64,000 bases of DNA from Noviherbaspirillum suwonense (lineage in GTDB: Bacteria > Pseudomonadota > Gammaproteobacteria > Burkholderiales > Burkholderiaceae_D): positions 124,001 to 188,000 of the forward strand of contig NZ_FXUL01000010.1 in assembly GCF_900182955.1 (NCBI RefSeq), written 5' to 3'. The notes below the pieces were generated by a model. It was not told the DNA's origin. It was given only the letters and a program-made list of their open reading frames with translations, and ran no database searches. The translations under genes were made by a program, and so were the position numbers. Numbering within the stretch: position 1 is the first letter of the stretch; the number at the start of each line of letters is the position of its first letter. Positions 46,146-54,793 of this stretch are shown here, piece after piece.

Positions 46146-46352
46146 TCATGTCCATTCTGGAAAAAAGCGGCTGAGCGCGCCCAGCACGACGACGAACATC
46201 GCCAAATCGAAAAGCGCCGGATGCCACACCAGCCGGTAGAAGCCGGCGCGGGCCAGCAGGTAGCTCAGGCCGCGCGACAGCGCCAGCGCCAGCAGCGCCA
46301 GCAGCAGCAGCCAGGGAACGTAAATGCCATACAGGCTGACTTCGCCGATCAT
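46146..46352 (-). CDS. AaeX-like small membrane protein (DUF1656)
   Basis: A 68-residue protein with two membrane helices (about 10-30 and 45-62), MIGEVSLYGIYVPWLLLLAL at the start, as in the DUF1656/AaeX family that always accompanies AaeA/AaeB-type pumps. Its role is not established. Its ATG overlaps the stop of the AaeB-like gene in ATGA (46349-46352). Confidence 0.9.
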   Translation of the reverse strand: MIGEVSLYGIYVPWLLLLALLALALSRGLSYLLARAGFYRLVWHPALFDLAMFVVVLGALSRFFPEWT

Positions 46353-48397
46353 CCAATCTCCTCCTGCAAATGCGCGCGGTAAGGCTGCGCGTCGGGAAAC
46401 ATGCCGCGCCGGATGCCGGCCAGCGCCGCGGCGGCGTCGCGCTGGGCAGCGCCGGGCGCGGCGGCGCAGACTTCGCGCAAGGCCGCGTCCAGCCGCCGCA
46501 GCAGGCCCATGCCGGCTTTACCCTCGGCGCTGCCCTGCTCGCGCGCCCGGAAGCTCGCGGCCAGTTCGCGCATCAGGCTGGACAGGCCGGCCTGCTGCCG
46601 GCCCAGCTGCGGCGCGAGCTGCCGCAGCTGGGCAATGTTCAGGCCGATGCGCAGGTCGCCGAATGCATGCAGCGCGTCCAGGCCCGAGCCGTCCTGCCGC
46701 TCCGCCTGCGGCGCCATCGCCAGGCGCGGCGTCAGCATGCCGATCCGGTCGACCATCCGGGCCGACACCGTCTCGACCGACGGCGGACGGCGGCTGCTGG
46801 CCAGGCTGCCCAGCTCGCGCCAGCCCGCGCGCAGCAGCCGGCGCGCAGTCCAGTCGGCGCTGACCGAGCGCAGCAGCCGCGTGAACACCGCGGCGGCGCC
46901 GATGCCGGCCAGCTGCGCCAGCATGCTGTTGATGAAGGACACCAGGTCCATCGTGCCGGTGTCCTGCATGCTCAGCATGCCGGCCACGCCGAACAGCATC
47001 GCCATCGCCCGTCCGCCGGTGGCGGGCCGGGCGACGAACACGCCCAGCGCCAGGAAGCAGGGCGCCAGCACCAGGATCAGCATTTCGAAGCTGTGCACCG
47101 CCGGCATCACCGCCAGCATGTAGAAGGCCGAGATCGGAATCGAGGCCACCGTGTAATTGAAGAAGGTCCTGATGCCCGGCACCGGGTCGTCCTGGGTCGC
47201 GAAGAAGCAGCAGAACACCGCCGCCATCATCGGCGCGGCCGAACCGGCCGGCCATGCCGTGAAGATCCAGAACGCGCTGCAGCAGACGATGGCGATGATG
47301 GCCGCGACCGCCGACAGCAGCGCCATGCCGGAGTCGCGGTGCAGCACCCGGGCCGACCTGCCGCGCGCCTGCCCGGCCGGCGGCTGCGCGCCGTGCAGGC
47401 TGGCGTCGATCGCGGCCCGCAGCGCCGCGCAGTCGCCGCACAGCCGCAGCAGCGCATCCAGCCGGCCCGCCAGGTTCACCTGCAGCACGTCGGTCCAGGA
47501 CGAGGACGCGTCCAGCGCCGGCCGCAGCGCATCGATCTGCGCATGCAGCGCGGCGGCTGCGGCGGCATCGCGCGCGCCGGCCTCGTTCCAGGCCACGACC
47601 CGGTCCAGCACCGCGCGCCAGCGCAGCGACAGGTCGTCGCCCGGTGCTTCGCGCAATGCGCGCAGCCGGTCTTCCACGCCGGCCAGGAGCGGCATCATCA
47701 GCGCCAGCTTGTCTTGCAGCGCATGCAGCGTGCTGCCGGTCCAGCGCAGGTTGGACGTGTCGAACGGCAGGTGGGTCGCCATCAGCCGCAGCTCCGTGAT
47801 GTCGCCGGCCAGGCTGCGCCGCTCGCGCGCGTCGCTGCCGGCGCCGAGCGCATCGCGCAGCCAGCGGCGGGCGTCGCCCAGCGCGCGGTCCAGCCGCGCC
47901 AGCAGCGACGGCGCCAGGCTCTGCGGCAGCACGATGCTGTGGATCAGCGTCGCGCAGACGATGCCCAGCGTGATTTCCTCGACCCGCGCCAGCGCCACGT
48001 CGAACACGGTGCCGGGCGCGCCCACCGCCGGAAAGCCGATCAGCGCGGCGGTATAACCGGCCAGCATGAAGACATACGAACGCGGGGTGCGGTCATGCAG
48101 CGAGATATAGAGGCACAGGCCGACCCAGCAAGCCAGCGCCAGCGTCAGCAGCTCGGGCGAATTCGCCAGGCCCGGCACCATCAGCACCGTCGCCATCGAG
48201 CCCAGCAGCGTGCCGCCGACGCGGTAGACGGCCTTCGAGCGGACCGCGCCGGACAGCGGGCTGGACACCACGTAGGCGGTCAGCATTGCCCAGAACGGGC
48301 GCGGCAGGCCGATCGACAGCGCCAGGTAGAGCGCCAGCATCGCGGCGGCGAAGGACTTGGCCGAGAACAGCAGCTCGGCGCGGCTCGGCGGATTCAA
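46349..48397 (-). CDS. AaeB/FUSC-family aromatic acid efflux pump
   Basis: The inner-membrane component of a tripartite pump of the AaeB/fusaric acid resistance family. About 682 residues with two sets of membrane helices (about 10-165 and 355-500) separated by a soluble segment, and a C-terminal cytoplasmic region; AELLFSAKSFAAAMLALYLA and LPRPFWAMLTAYVVSSPLSG are the family's N-terminal marks. The most likely start is TTG at 48397, which overlaps the MarR stop codon in TTGA and gives NPPSRAELLFSAK; upstream in-frame codons would reach into marR. It probably exports hydroxylated aromatic carboxylic acids. Confidence 0.9.
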   Translation of the reverse strand: MNPPSRAELLFSAKSFAAAMLALYLALSIGLPRPFWAMLTAYVVSSPLSGAVRSKAVYRVGGTLLGSMATVLMVPGLANSPELLTLALACWVGLCLYISLHDRTPRSYVFMLAGYTAALIGFPAVGAPGTVFDVALARVEEITLGIVCATLIHSIVLPQSLAPSLLARLDRALGDARRWLRDALGAGSDARERRSLAGDITELRLMATHLPFDTSNLRWTGSTLHALQDKLALMMPLLAGVEDRLRALREAPGDDLSLRWRAVLDRVVAWNEAGARDAAAAAALHAQIDALRPALDASSSWTDVLQVNLAGRLDALLRLCGDCAALRAAIDASLHGAQPPAGQARGRSARVLHRDSGMALLSAVAAIIAIVCCSAFWIFTAWPAGSAAPMMAAVFCCFFATQDDPVPGIRTFFNYTVASIPISAFYMLAVMPAVHSFEMLILVLAPCFLALGVFVARPATGGRAMAMLFGVAGMLSMQDTGTMDLVSFINSMLAQLAGIGAAAVFTRLLRSVSADWTARRLLRAGWRELGSLASSRRPPSVETVSARMVDRIGMLTPRLAMAPQAERQDGSGLDALHAFGDLRIGLNIAQLRQLAPQLGRQQAGLSSLMRELAASFRAREQGSAEGKAGMGLLRRLDAALREVCAAAPGAAQRDAAAALAGIRRGMFPDAQPYRAHLQEEIG

Positions 48398-48864
48398 GGG
48401 GACTGGCGACTTCCTGCCGCATCCGAATAGTCGTCGATGGCGCTGGAGAGCGCGTCGAGCACCCTGCCGCATGCGGCAATGTCCTGCCGCGAACAGCGCT
48501 CGAACAGGGTGCGCCGGAACGGCACCAGCGCCTCCTCGAGCTGGCTTGCAAGCGCCTGGCCCTGGGGACTCAGGTGCAGCGTACGGGCGCGGCGGTCGCT
48601 GGCGTCGTCGCGCCGCTCGACCAGGCCGGAGGCGATCAGCTGGTCGATCACGCGCACCAGCGAGGACGGCTCCAGCCCGAGCGCATCGGCCAGCGCGCCG
48701 GGGCGCACGCCGCCGCCGAGGCGGGCGATCATCACCACCGGCCAGGCGGTCGCCTGCGACAGCCCGAAGCCGGACGCCACCTGGTCGGCCACCGCCTTGT
48801 AGGCGCGCGATATCGCGGTCAGCGACATCGTCAGTCGCATCAATTCATGATCCAGGCTATCCAT
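48394..48864 (-). CDS. MarR-family repressor of the efflux operon
   Basis: A 156-residue winged-helix regulator: AYKAVADQVASGFGLSQATA, the recognition segment PGALADALGLEPSSLVRVID, the wing LVERRDDASDRRARTLHLSP, and C-terminal dimerisation helices. Such repressors are released from DNA by phenolic or aromatic acids. It is the first gene of the six-gene operon and has a 16-bp imperfect inverted repeat directly upstream (48873-48913), its probable binding site. Confidence 0.94.
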   Translation of the reverse strand: MDSLDHELMRLTMSLTAISRAYKAVADQVASGFGLSQATAWPVVMIARLGGGVRPGALADALGLEPSSLVRVIDQLIASGLVERRDDASDRRARTLHLSPQGQALASQLEEALVPFRRTLFERCSRQDIAACGRVLDALSSAIDDYSDAAGSRQSP

Positions 48865-48872
48865 TGCATCGC

Positions 48873-48913
48873 CATTTAGTTTGCATGCGAAATATTAGCA
48901 TGAAAAGTAAATG
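48873..48913. promoter_or_regulatory. Operator of the MarR-controlled efflux operon
   Basis: CATTTAGTTTGCATGC (48873-48888) and GCATGAAAAGTAAATG (48898-48913) form an inverted repeat of 16 bases with two mismatches, spaced by nine AT-rich bases, nine bases before the marR start codon. It stands out from the GC-rich surroundings and has the size and symmetry of a MarR-dimer site overlapping the promoter and ribosome site. Confidence 0.75.
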
Positions 48914-48939
48914 CATGTCGATGGACGAGGGTGGAGCGA

Positions 48940-49001
48940 GGCAGCCGCCCTCGGTTTTCGCCCGTACGAAACGTACGGGCGGCGACCGTGCGGCGGCTGC
49001 C
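48940..49001. terminator. Nested double hairpin between hybrid kinase and efflux operon
   Basis: Outer arms GGCAGCCGCC (48940-48949) and GGCGGCTGCC (48992-49001) enclose inner arms CGCCCGTACG (48959-48968) and CGTACGGGCG (48972-48981) with a 3-base loop; all four are perfect 10-bp matches. It lies after the hybrid kinase gene on the minus strand and just upstream of the marR operator, so it probably stops kinase transcripts entering the operon. No long U run. Confidence 0.5.
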
Positions 49002-49097
49002 GGCGGACAGGCGCAATGCGCCGGCCCCGCGCAGGCAGGCTATTTAATCAGCGATGGAGAAAGGAAGCTGGCGCGCCGGCGGGCTGGCCGGCCGTTT

Positions 49098-51494
49098 TCA
49101 GAGATTCGCCAGCAGCGTCTGCAGCGCCGCCAGGTCCACCGGCTTGGTCAGGTGATGGTCGAAGCCGCTTTCCTGCGTCCGGCGGCGGTCCTCGTCCTGC
49201 CCCCAGCCGGTCAGCGCCACCAGCCGGGTGCCGGCGAACTGCGGCTGCTGGCGGATGCGGCGCGCCACTTCATTGCCATCCATGCCCGGCATGCCGATGT
49301 CGAGCAGCACCACGTCCGGCCGGAAGCTTTCCATCTCGGCCAGCGCGCTCAGGCCGTCGTTGGCGACCTTCACTTCCTTGTTGCCCATGAATTCCAGCAG
49401 CATCGACAGCGTTTCGGCAGCGTCGCGGTTGTCGTCCACCACCAGCACCCGCTGGTTGGCGTCCTCGCCGGCCGTGCCGCCGCCGGCCTGGTCGTCCTCG
49501 GCCGGCGGCGCCATCTTCGGCGCCTGCGGCAGCCGCACGATGAATTCGCTGCCCAGCCCCAGCCCGGCGCTTTTGGCCTCGACGCTGCCGCCGTGCATGC
49601 GCACCAGGTTGGCCACCAGCGTGAGGCCTATGCCCAGCCCGCCCTGGCGCTGGCTGGCCGCTTCCCGCTCCTGCGAAAAGATGTCGAACACCCGCGGCAG
49701 CATCTGCGGCGAGATGCCTATTCCGTTGTCACGCACTGACACAATGGCCATATTTTCCTCCTCGTAAGCATGCAGCCAGATCTGGCCGCCGGGGCTGGTG
49801 TAGCGGGCGGCGTTGTTGAGCAGATTGGCAAAGACCTGGGTCAGGCGCACCGCGTCGGCGTCGAGCACGATGCTGTCGGCGACTGCGCTGCGGTTAAGCC
49901 TGTGATGCGCATTCTCGATCAGCGGCATGCTGGTTTCCACCGCGCCCTGCAGCACGTCGGACAGCAGGGTCGGCGCGCAGCGCAGCGCGATCCGGCCGCG
50001 GGTGATGCGGGAGATATCCATCAGGTCGTCCACCAAGCGCACGATGTAGTCGAGCTGGCGGGACATCATCTGCTGCAGCCGGTCGGCCAGGCGGGAGCCG
50101 CCGGGCCGGCCCATCATCGGCATCGCGCTGCACAGCGGCGCCAGCGGATTGCGCAGCTCATGCGCGAGCGTGGCCAGGAACTCGTCCTTGCGGCGGTCGG
50201 CGTCGCGCAGCGCCTTTTCCGACGCCATCGACTCGCTGATGTCGATCGACATGCAGACATGGCCGGCATAGCCGCCCTGGGCGGCAAAGAAGGGCATGCC
50301 GTAAGACTCCAGCCAGCTCCACTGGCCCTTGCAGTCGCGCACCCTGGCCCGGCACTGGAAGCGCCGGCGCAGGCTGCGCGCCTCGGCCAGCGCGGCCAGG
50401 TAGACCGGCGCGTCGTCCGGGTGCAGCAGGCTGCGCCAGCCGGCATGCATCAGCGACTGCTTGGAGCGGCCGGTCAGCTCGGCATAGCGGGGATTGAGGT
50501 AGACCACGTTGCCGGCCGGGTCGAGCTGCCAGATCAGCGCCGGCGACGCCTCGGCCAGCGCCCGGAACCGGGTCTCGCTGCGATGCAGCACTTCCTCGGC
50601 GCACTTGCGGTCGGTGATGTCCATGTTCATGCAGACCCACTTCTGCACGCTGCCGTCGTCATTGAACAGCGGCGCGGTCCGCATGTCGGTCCAGCTCCAG
50701 CTGTCGTCGGCGCGCCGCAGGCGGAACGCCAGGTCGGAAGGCAGCCGGCGCTGGCGGATGTCGTTCCAGCGGCTTTCGAACTCGGCGCGGTCGTCCGGGT
50801 GGATCGCTTCCATCCAGCCCTGGCCCATCATCTGGTCCAGGCTCTGCCCGGTCCAGGCGCGCCAGGTCGGCGAATCGGTCGACACCGCGCCGTCCAGCCC
50901 GGCCTCCCAGATCGCCTGGGCGACGCCTTCGACCAGCACGCGGAAGCGCTGGTCGTCCATGCGCCGGTGCGTGACGACGTCGAGCTGCTCCAGCGCCGCC
51001 GCGATCGCCCGGCACAGGATCTCCAGCAGCGTGCGGTTGTCCTCGTCGACCGGGCAGGCGCGGTACCAGCAGATGCCGACCGCGCGCGACGCGCCGCGGC
51101 CGGCGGGCACCAGCAGCAGGCTGCGCACCGGGTCCGACAGCGCGGCGCCGGCGCCGTCGCCGGCATCGCGGTTGACCAGGATCACCTGGCCGTCGGCCAG
51201 GGCCTGGGCGGCCAGCCCGTGCAGTTCGGGGCAAGGCAGGTCGCCGCCCGCGGTAGGCAGGAGCCGGCATGGCGTGCGGTTGCTGCGGAACAGCAGGATC
51301 GCATGCGCCTGTCCGAGCCGCCACGCGGCGTCGCGCGCGATGTCGAGCGCATGGGCTTCGTCGTCCGCGCCGGCCAGCCTCGACTGCACGGTGGCCAGCC
51401 ATTGCAGCCGCGCCGGCAGCGGCAGCCGCGCCTTGTCGCCGACCTCCGCCTGCAGCGTATGACGCAATGTCGCTGTTTCGTCAGTCTTGTTCAT
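49098..51494 (-). CDS. Hybrid sensor histidine kinase (GAF-PAS-PAS-HisKA-HATPase-receiver)
   Basis: A 798-residue soluble sensor: GAF-like domain (about 30-170), two PAS domains (about 180-300 and 305-420), dimerisation domain with FLATLAHELRNPLAPL (phospho-acceptor His445), ATPase domain with NLLNNAARYTSPGG, RDNGIGISPQML and GGLGIGLTLVANLVRMHGG, and a C-terminal receiver with VLVVDDNRDAAETLSMLLEF and phospho-Asp near 732 (DVVLLDIGMPGMDG). The ligand is unknown and no partner regulator is adjacent. The ATG at 51494 has AAGGAG nine bases before it. It is divergent from the TetR operon. Confidence 0.94.
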   Translation of the reverse strand: MNKTDETATLRHTLQAEVGDKARLPLPARLQWLATVQSRLAGADDEAHALDIARDAAWRLGQAHAILLFRSNRTPCRLLPTAGGDLPCPELHGLAAQALADGQVILVNRDAGDGAGAALSDPVRSLLLVPAGRGASRAVGICWYRACPVDEDNRTLLEILCRAIAAALEQLDVVTHRRMDDQRFRVLVEGVAQAIWEAGLDGAVSTDSPTWRAWTGQSLDQMMGQGWMEAIHPDDRAEFESRWNDIRQRRLPSDLAFRLRRADDSWSWTDMRTAPLFNDDGSVQKWVCMNMDITDRKCAEEVLHRSETRFRALAEASPALIWQLDPAGNVVYLNPRYAELTGRSKQSLMHAGWRSLLHPDDAPVYLAALAEARSLRRRFQCRARVRDCKGQWSWLESYGMPFFAAQGGYAGHVCMSIDISESMASEKALRDADRRKDEFLATLAHELRNPLAPLCSAMPMMGRPGGSRLADRLQQMMSRQLDYIVRLVDDLMDISRITRGRIALRCAPTLLSDVLQGAVETSMPLIENAHHRLNRSAVADSIVLDADAVRLTQVFANLLNNAARYTSPGGQIWLHAYEEENMAIVSVRDNGIGISPQMLPRVFDIFSQEREAASQRQGGLGIGLTLVANLVRMHGGSVEAKSAGLGLGSEFIVRLPQAPKMAPPAEDDQAGGGTAGEDANQRVLVVDDNRDAAETLSMLLEFMGNKEVKVANDGLSALAEMESFRPDVVLLDIGMPGMDGNEVARRIRQQPQFAGTRLVALTGWGQDEDRRRTQESGFDHHLTKPVDLAALQTLLANL

Positions 51495-51657
51495 ATCCGC
51501 AGGCTCCTTCCTGCTGTGGCGCCGGCGATGTCGAATGGGCGGAGCACGTTGCTTTAAGAACCGGGTAGACGCTGCATCCCGGGGCTGGTTCCCTGAATCG
51601 GCGCTCCCCATGCGTTCGTCGTTGGCCGGCAGCGGAAAAAGCTGGCGCAGAGTGAAA

Positions 51658-51698
51658 AAACGGGTTTATCATGATGGCTATCATAATTAAACGGGTTT
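51658..51698. promoter_or_regulatory. TetR operator with flanking direct repeats
   Basis: TTATCAT (51666-51672) and ATCATAA (51680-51686) form an inverted repeat with one mismatch and a 7-base spacer, typical of TetR-family sites. It is bracketed by two copies of AAACGGGTTT (51658-51667 and 51689-51698), 31 bases apart. The cluster ends four bases before the tetR start codon, so binding would block the promoter. Confidence 0.6.
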
Positions 51699-51702
51699 TC
51701 CC

Positions 51703-52323
51703 ATGAAGGTGACGCGCGAACAGATGGCGGTCAACCGCCAGCGCCTGCTCGACATCGCGGCCCGGCGCTTTCGCGAGCGCGGCTTCGACGGCGTCAGCGT
51801 GGCCGACGTGATGCAGGAAGCCGGCATGACCCATGGCGGCTTCTACGGCCACTTCGCCTCGAAGGAGGCGCTGGCGGCCGAAGCCGCGGCCCATGCGCTG
51901 ATGCAGACCGCGAACCGCTGGCAAGCCACGCTGGAAAACCGCGGCATGGAAGGCCTGGAGCGCCTGGTCGACGCCTACCTGTCGCAGCGCCATATCGACG
52001 CGCCCGGCAGCGGCTGCGCCATCGCCGCGCTCGGCCCCGAACTGGCGCGCCAGGCCGAGCCGGTGCGCTCGGCATTCGCCGCCCAGCTCGAGCGCCTGGT
52101 CGATGCGCTGGCCGGCTTCATGCCGGGCGCCGACGCGGCCGAGCGCCGCAGCCGGGCGCTGCCGCTGATGGCGCAGATGGTCGGCGCCATCGTGCTGGCG
52201 CGCGCATTCGGCCGCAGCATGCTGGCCGCCGAGGTTTTGGAAGCGGTGCGCCAGGCGATCGCGGCGGCCGGGACATCCGTTTCATCCACTACCAGACAGG
52301 AGGGCAGCAATGAGCGCAACTGA
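51703..52323 (+). CDS. TetR-family transcriptional repressor
   Basis: A 206-residue regulator with the N-terminal helix-turn-helix (RQRLLDIAARRFRERGFDGV, VADVMQEAGMTHGGFYGHFA) and a helical ligand-binding domain containing PGSGCAIAALGPELARQ, as in the subgroup with the C-terminal TetR_C_16/AcrR-like fold. It overlaps the following MFS gene by 14 bases and probably represses the three-gene operon through the site at 51658-51698. Confidence 0.95.
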   Translation: MKVTREQMAVNRQRLLDIAARRFRERGFDGVSVADVMQEAGMTHGGFYGHFASKEALAAEAAAHALMQTANRWQATLENRGMEGLERLVDAYLSQRHIDAPGSGCAIAALGPELARQAEPVRSAFAAQLERLVDALAGFMPGADAAERRSRALPLMAQMVGAIVLARAFGRSMLAAEVLEAVRQAIAAAGTSVSSTTRQEGSNERN

Positions 52324-53548
52324 CACGAACGCCGCTTCGGCGCATAGCTCGCGCGCCGCCTGGGCGCTGATGCTGGCCGCCGCCGCCATCATGATGCTGA
52401 CCATGGGCGCGCGGCAGACCATGGGCCTGTTCCTGTCGCCGCTCAACACCGCCACCGGGCTGGGCATCGCGTCGATCAGCCTGGCGCTGGCCGTCGGACA
52501 GCTGATGTGGGGCGTCGCGCAGCCGATCTTTGGCGCGGTGGCGGACCGTTACGGCTCGATGCGGGTCATCATCCTCGGCGCGCTGATGCTGGCCGCCGGC
52601 ACCGCGCTCACGCCCTTCATGCACAGCCAGGCCGGCCTGCTGCTGTCGATGGGCGTGCTGTCCGCCGCCGGCGCGGGCGCCGGCAGCTTTTCCATCCTGA
52701 TCGGCGCCGCCTCGCAGCGCCTGCCGGCCGAGCGGCGCGCGTTCGCGTCCGGCTTCATCAATGCCGGCGGCTCGTTCGGCCAGTTCGTTTTCGCGCCGGC
52801 GGTGCAGGCCGTCATCAGCAGCGCCGGCTGGGTAGCCGCCATGCTGTCGATCGCCGCCAGCGCCCTGCTCACCATCCCGCTGGCCTGGCCGCTGCGCACG
52901 CCGCCCAGGCCGCATGCGGCCGCTGCGCCGGCCGGCCCGGGCCTGGGCGCGCAGCTGCGGCTGGCGCTGCGCGACCGCAGCTACCTGTGCCTGCATGCCG
53001 GCTTCTTCACCTGCGGCTTCCATATCGCCTTCCTGGTCACGCACCTGCCCGGCGAGGTCGGCCTGTGCGGGCTGCCGGCCAGCGTCTCCGCCGCGGCGCT
53101 GGCGCTGATCGGGCTGTTCAATATCGCCGGCAGCCTGTCGGCCGGCATGCTGGCCTCGCGCTACCGGATGAAGTCGCTGCTGGCGCTGATGTACGCCAGC
53201 CGCGCCGTCATCATCCTGGTCTACCTCGCCGCGCCCAAGACCGCGATGACCTTCTACGTGTTCGCGGCGGCGCTCGGCTTCACCTGGCTGGCCACCGTGC
53301 CGCCCACCGCCGGCCTGGTCGCCAAGCTGTTCGGCGTGCGCTATCTCGCCACGCTGTTCGGGCTGACGCTGCTGTCGCACCAGGTCGGCGGCTTTTTCGG
53401 CGCCTGGCTAGGCGGCCTGGCCTTCGTGAAGTTCGGTAATTACAACTGGATGTGGTACGTCGACATCGCGCTGGCGCTGGCTGCCGCGCTGGTCAACCTG
53501 CCGATCCGTGAAGCGCCGGTGCTGCGACCCGCAGCGGCCGTCCAATGA
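52310..53548 (+). CDS. MFS transporter
   Basis: A 412-residue, twelve-helix transporter. Segments MGARQTMGLFLSPLNTATGL, WGVAQPIFGAVADRYGSMRV (the helix 2-3 motif), and FGVRYLATLFGLTLLSHQVG resemble the oxalate/formate-antiporter-like and monocarboxylate transporter group of the MFS. The substrate is unknown; control by a TetR repressor and coupling to a thioesterase suggest export of an inhibitory organic acid or its conjugate. Strong AGGAGG lies before the ATG, inside the tetR gene. Confidence 0.92.
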   Translation: MSATDTNAASAHSSRAAWALMLAAAAIMMLTMGARQTMGLFLSPLNTATGLGIASISLALAVGQLMWGVAQPIFGAVADRYGSMRVIILGALMLAAGTALTPFMHSQAGLLLSMGVLSAAGAGAGSFSILIGAASQRLPAERRAFASGFINAGGSFGQFVFAPAVQAVISSAGWVAAMLSIAASALLTIPLAWPLRTPPRPHAAAAPAGPGLGAQLRLALRDRSYLCLHAGFFTCGFHIAFLVTHLPGEVGLCGLPASVSAAALALIGLFNIAGSLSAGMLASRYRMKSLLALMYASRAVIILVYLAAPKTAMTFYVFAAALGFTWLATVPPTAGLVAKLFGVRYLATLFGLTLLSHQVGGFFGAWLGGLAFVKFGNYNWMWYVDIALALAAALVNLPIREAPVLRPAAAVQ

Positions 53549-53574
53549 CGAGGTTTCAACCAGCAGGAGATAGC

Positions 53575-54129
53575 ATGGATGCACAGGAAACACTGGCCGC
53601 ATGGGAGCGCCAGGAAGAGGCGCTGTATGCCGGGCGGCCCGAAAGCGACCGGCGCTTCGGCGTCGCCAGCCTCGAACAGGTGGCGGGAAAGAGCGGGCTG
53701 GACATCATGCGCGCGCTGATCAGCGGCGCGCTGCCGGCGCCGCCGATCTCCGGGACGATGGACTTCACGCTGGTCGAAGTCGAGCATGGCCGCGCCGTGT
53801 TCCAGGGCCGGCCGCTGGAGCGGCACTACAATCCGCTGGGCAGCGTGCACGGCGGCTGGTTCGCCACGCTGCTCGACTCGGCGCTCGGCTGCTCGGTGCA
53901 TACCGCGCTGCCCGCCGGGAAGAGCTACACGACGCTGGAACTGAAGGTCAACATGCTGCGCGCGCTCAACAGCAAGGTCGGCCTGGTCCGCGCCGAGGGC
54001 CGCGTCATCCATGTCGGCGGCCAGGTCGCCACCGCCGAGGCCCGGCTGGTGGATGCCGCCGGCAAGCTGTATGCGCACGGCACCACGACCTGCCTGGTGT
54101 TCGACCTGCCGCAGAAGCGCGCCGCCTGA
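53575..54129 (+). CDS. PaaI-type hotdog thioesterase
   Basis: A 184-residue protein with a hotdog fold: the helix segment NPLGSVHGGWFATLLDSALG contains the conserved HGG, followed by YTTLELKVNMLRAL and GRVIHVGGQVATAEARLVD. It would hydrolyse an acyl- or aryl-acyl-CoA. The ATG at 53575 follows AGGAGA; the ATG at 53545 overlaps the MFS stop (ATGA) but has no ribosome site and adds an atypical N-terminus. Third gene of the TetR operon. Confidence 0.9.
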   Translation: MDAQETLAAWERQEEALYAGRPESDRRFGVASLEQVAGKSGLDIMRALISGALPAPPISGTMDFTLVEVEHGRAVFQGRPLERHYNPLGSVHGGWFATLLDSALGCSVHTALPAGKSYTTLELKVNMLRALNSKVGLVRAEGRVIHVGGQVATAEARLVDAAGKLYAHGTTTCLVFDLPQKRAA

Positions 54130-54143
54130 AGCCGGGCCGGGAC

Positions 54144-54524
54144 TCAAGTCCGCAGACCGGCGCCGGGCGCTTCCTCGATCAGCCGCACGCAGGCCATTGC
54201 GAACTGCGCCTGGTGGACGGTGGCCGGCTTGGGCTTGCGGAACACTTCCAGCACCGCCGACAGCAGGAACCGCTCGTCATCCTTGTCCTGCACGAACCAG
54301 CGCAGTTCGGCCGGCAGCCGCTGCAGCGCCTGGACATCGGCCTGGAACTGCGCGATGAACTGGCGTTCCGGCATGCCCTCATCCCGCGCCAGCGCCGCGT
54401 TGCGGATGAAATCGCTGCCTTCCGAGCATTCGTTCAGGCTCAGTTCATGCGCCTGGGCGGCAGGCATCGCCAGCAATCCCGCCGCTGCGACGATGGCCGC
54501 GGCGGCGCTGCGTATTCTCTTCAT
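54144..54524 (-). CDS. Small exported protein, function unknown
   Basis: A 126-residue protein with a Sec signal peptide (MKRIRSAAAAIVAAAGLLAM, cut after AQA), giving a mature helical, charged protein beginning HELSLNECSEGSDFIRNAAL with two cysteines (in LNECSEG and AMACVRL) likely to form a disulfide in the periplasm. GAGGAG lies seven bases before the ATG at 54524. It is convergent with the thioesterase gene (14-base gap). I recognise no family. Confidence 0.7.
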   Translation of the reverse strand: MKRIRSAAAAIVAAAGLLAMPAAQAHELSLNECSEGSDFIRNAALARDEGMPERQFIAQFQADVQALQRLPAELRWFVQDKDDERFLLSAVLEVFRKPKPATVHQAQFAMACVRLIEEAPGAGLRT

Positions 54525-54676
54525 CGGTGTTCTCCTCGAAGCAAACCGTGCCGATTCAGGATAACGAGATTCCCACTGTGGCCAATTGCGCACACGCATT
54601 CCGGTGAAAGGTGGGATGGCGGGACCGCCTGTATTAACATACAGCATTTGCCCGTTTGAAACGCTTTCCCATCCTG

Positions 54677-54723
54677 CGCACACGTGTGCGATAGTTTGCA
54701 ATCGTGGCATACGGCAATAAAAT
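54677..54723 (+). promoter_or_regulatory. Promoter with palindrome before the small secreted protein
   Basis: TTGCAA (54696-54701), a 16-base spacer and TAAAAT (54718-54723) make a good sigma-70 promoter for the gene at 54794. Directly upstream is the perfect 14-bp palindrome CGCACACGTGTGCG (54677-54690), a possible operator. Confidence 0.5.
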
Positions 54724-54793
54724 GGAACGTTTCCACCCGTGCCGAGGCGGCATTGCCGGCCACCCTTCAATCACTGGACTATCAATAACCACC

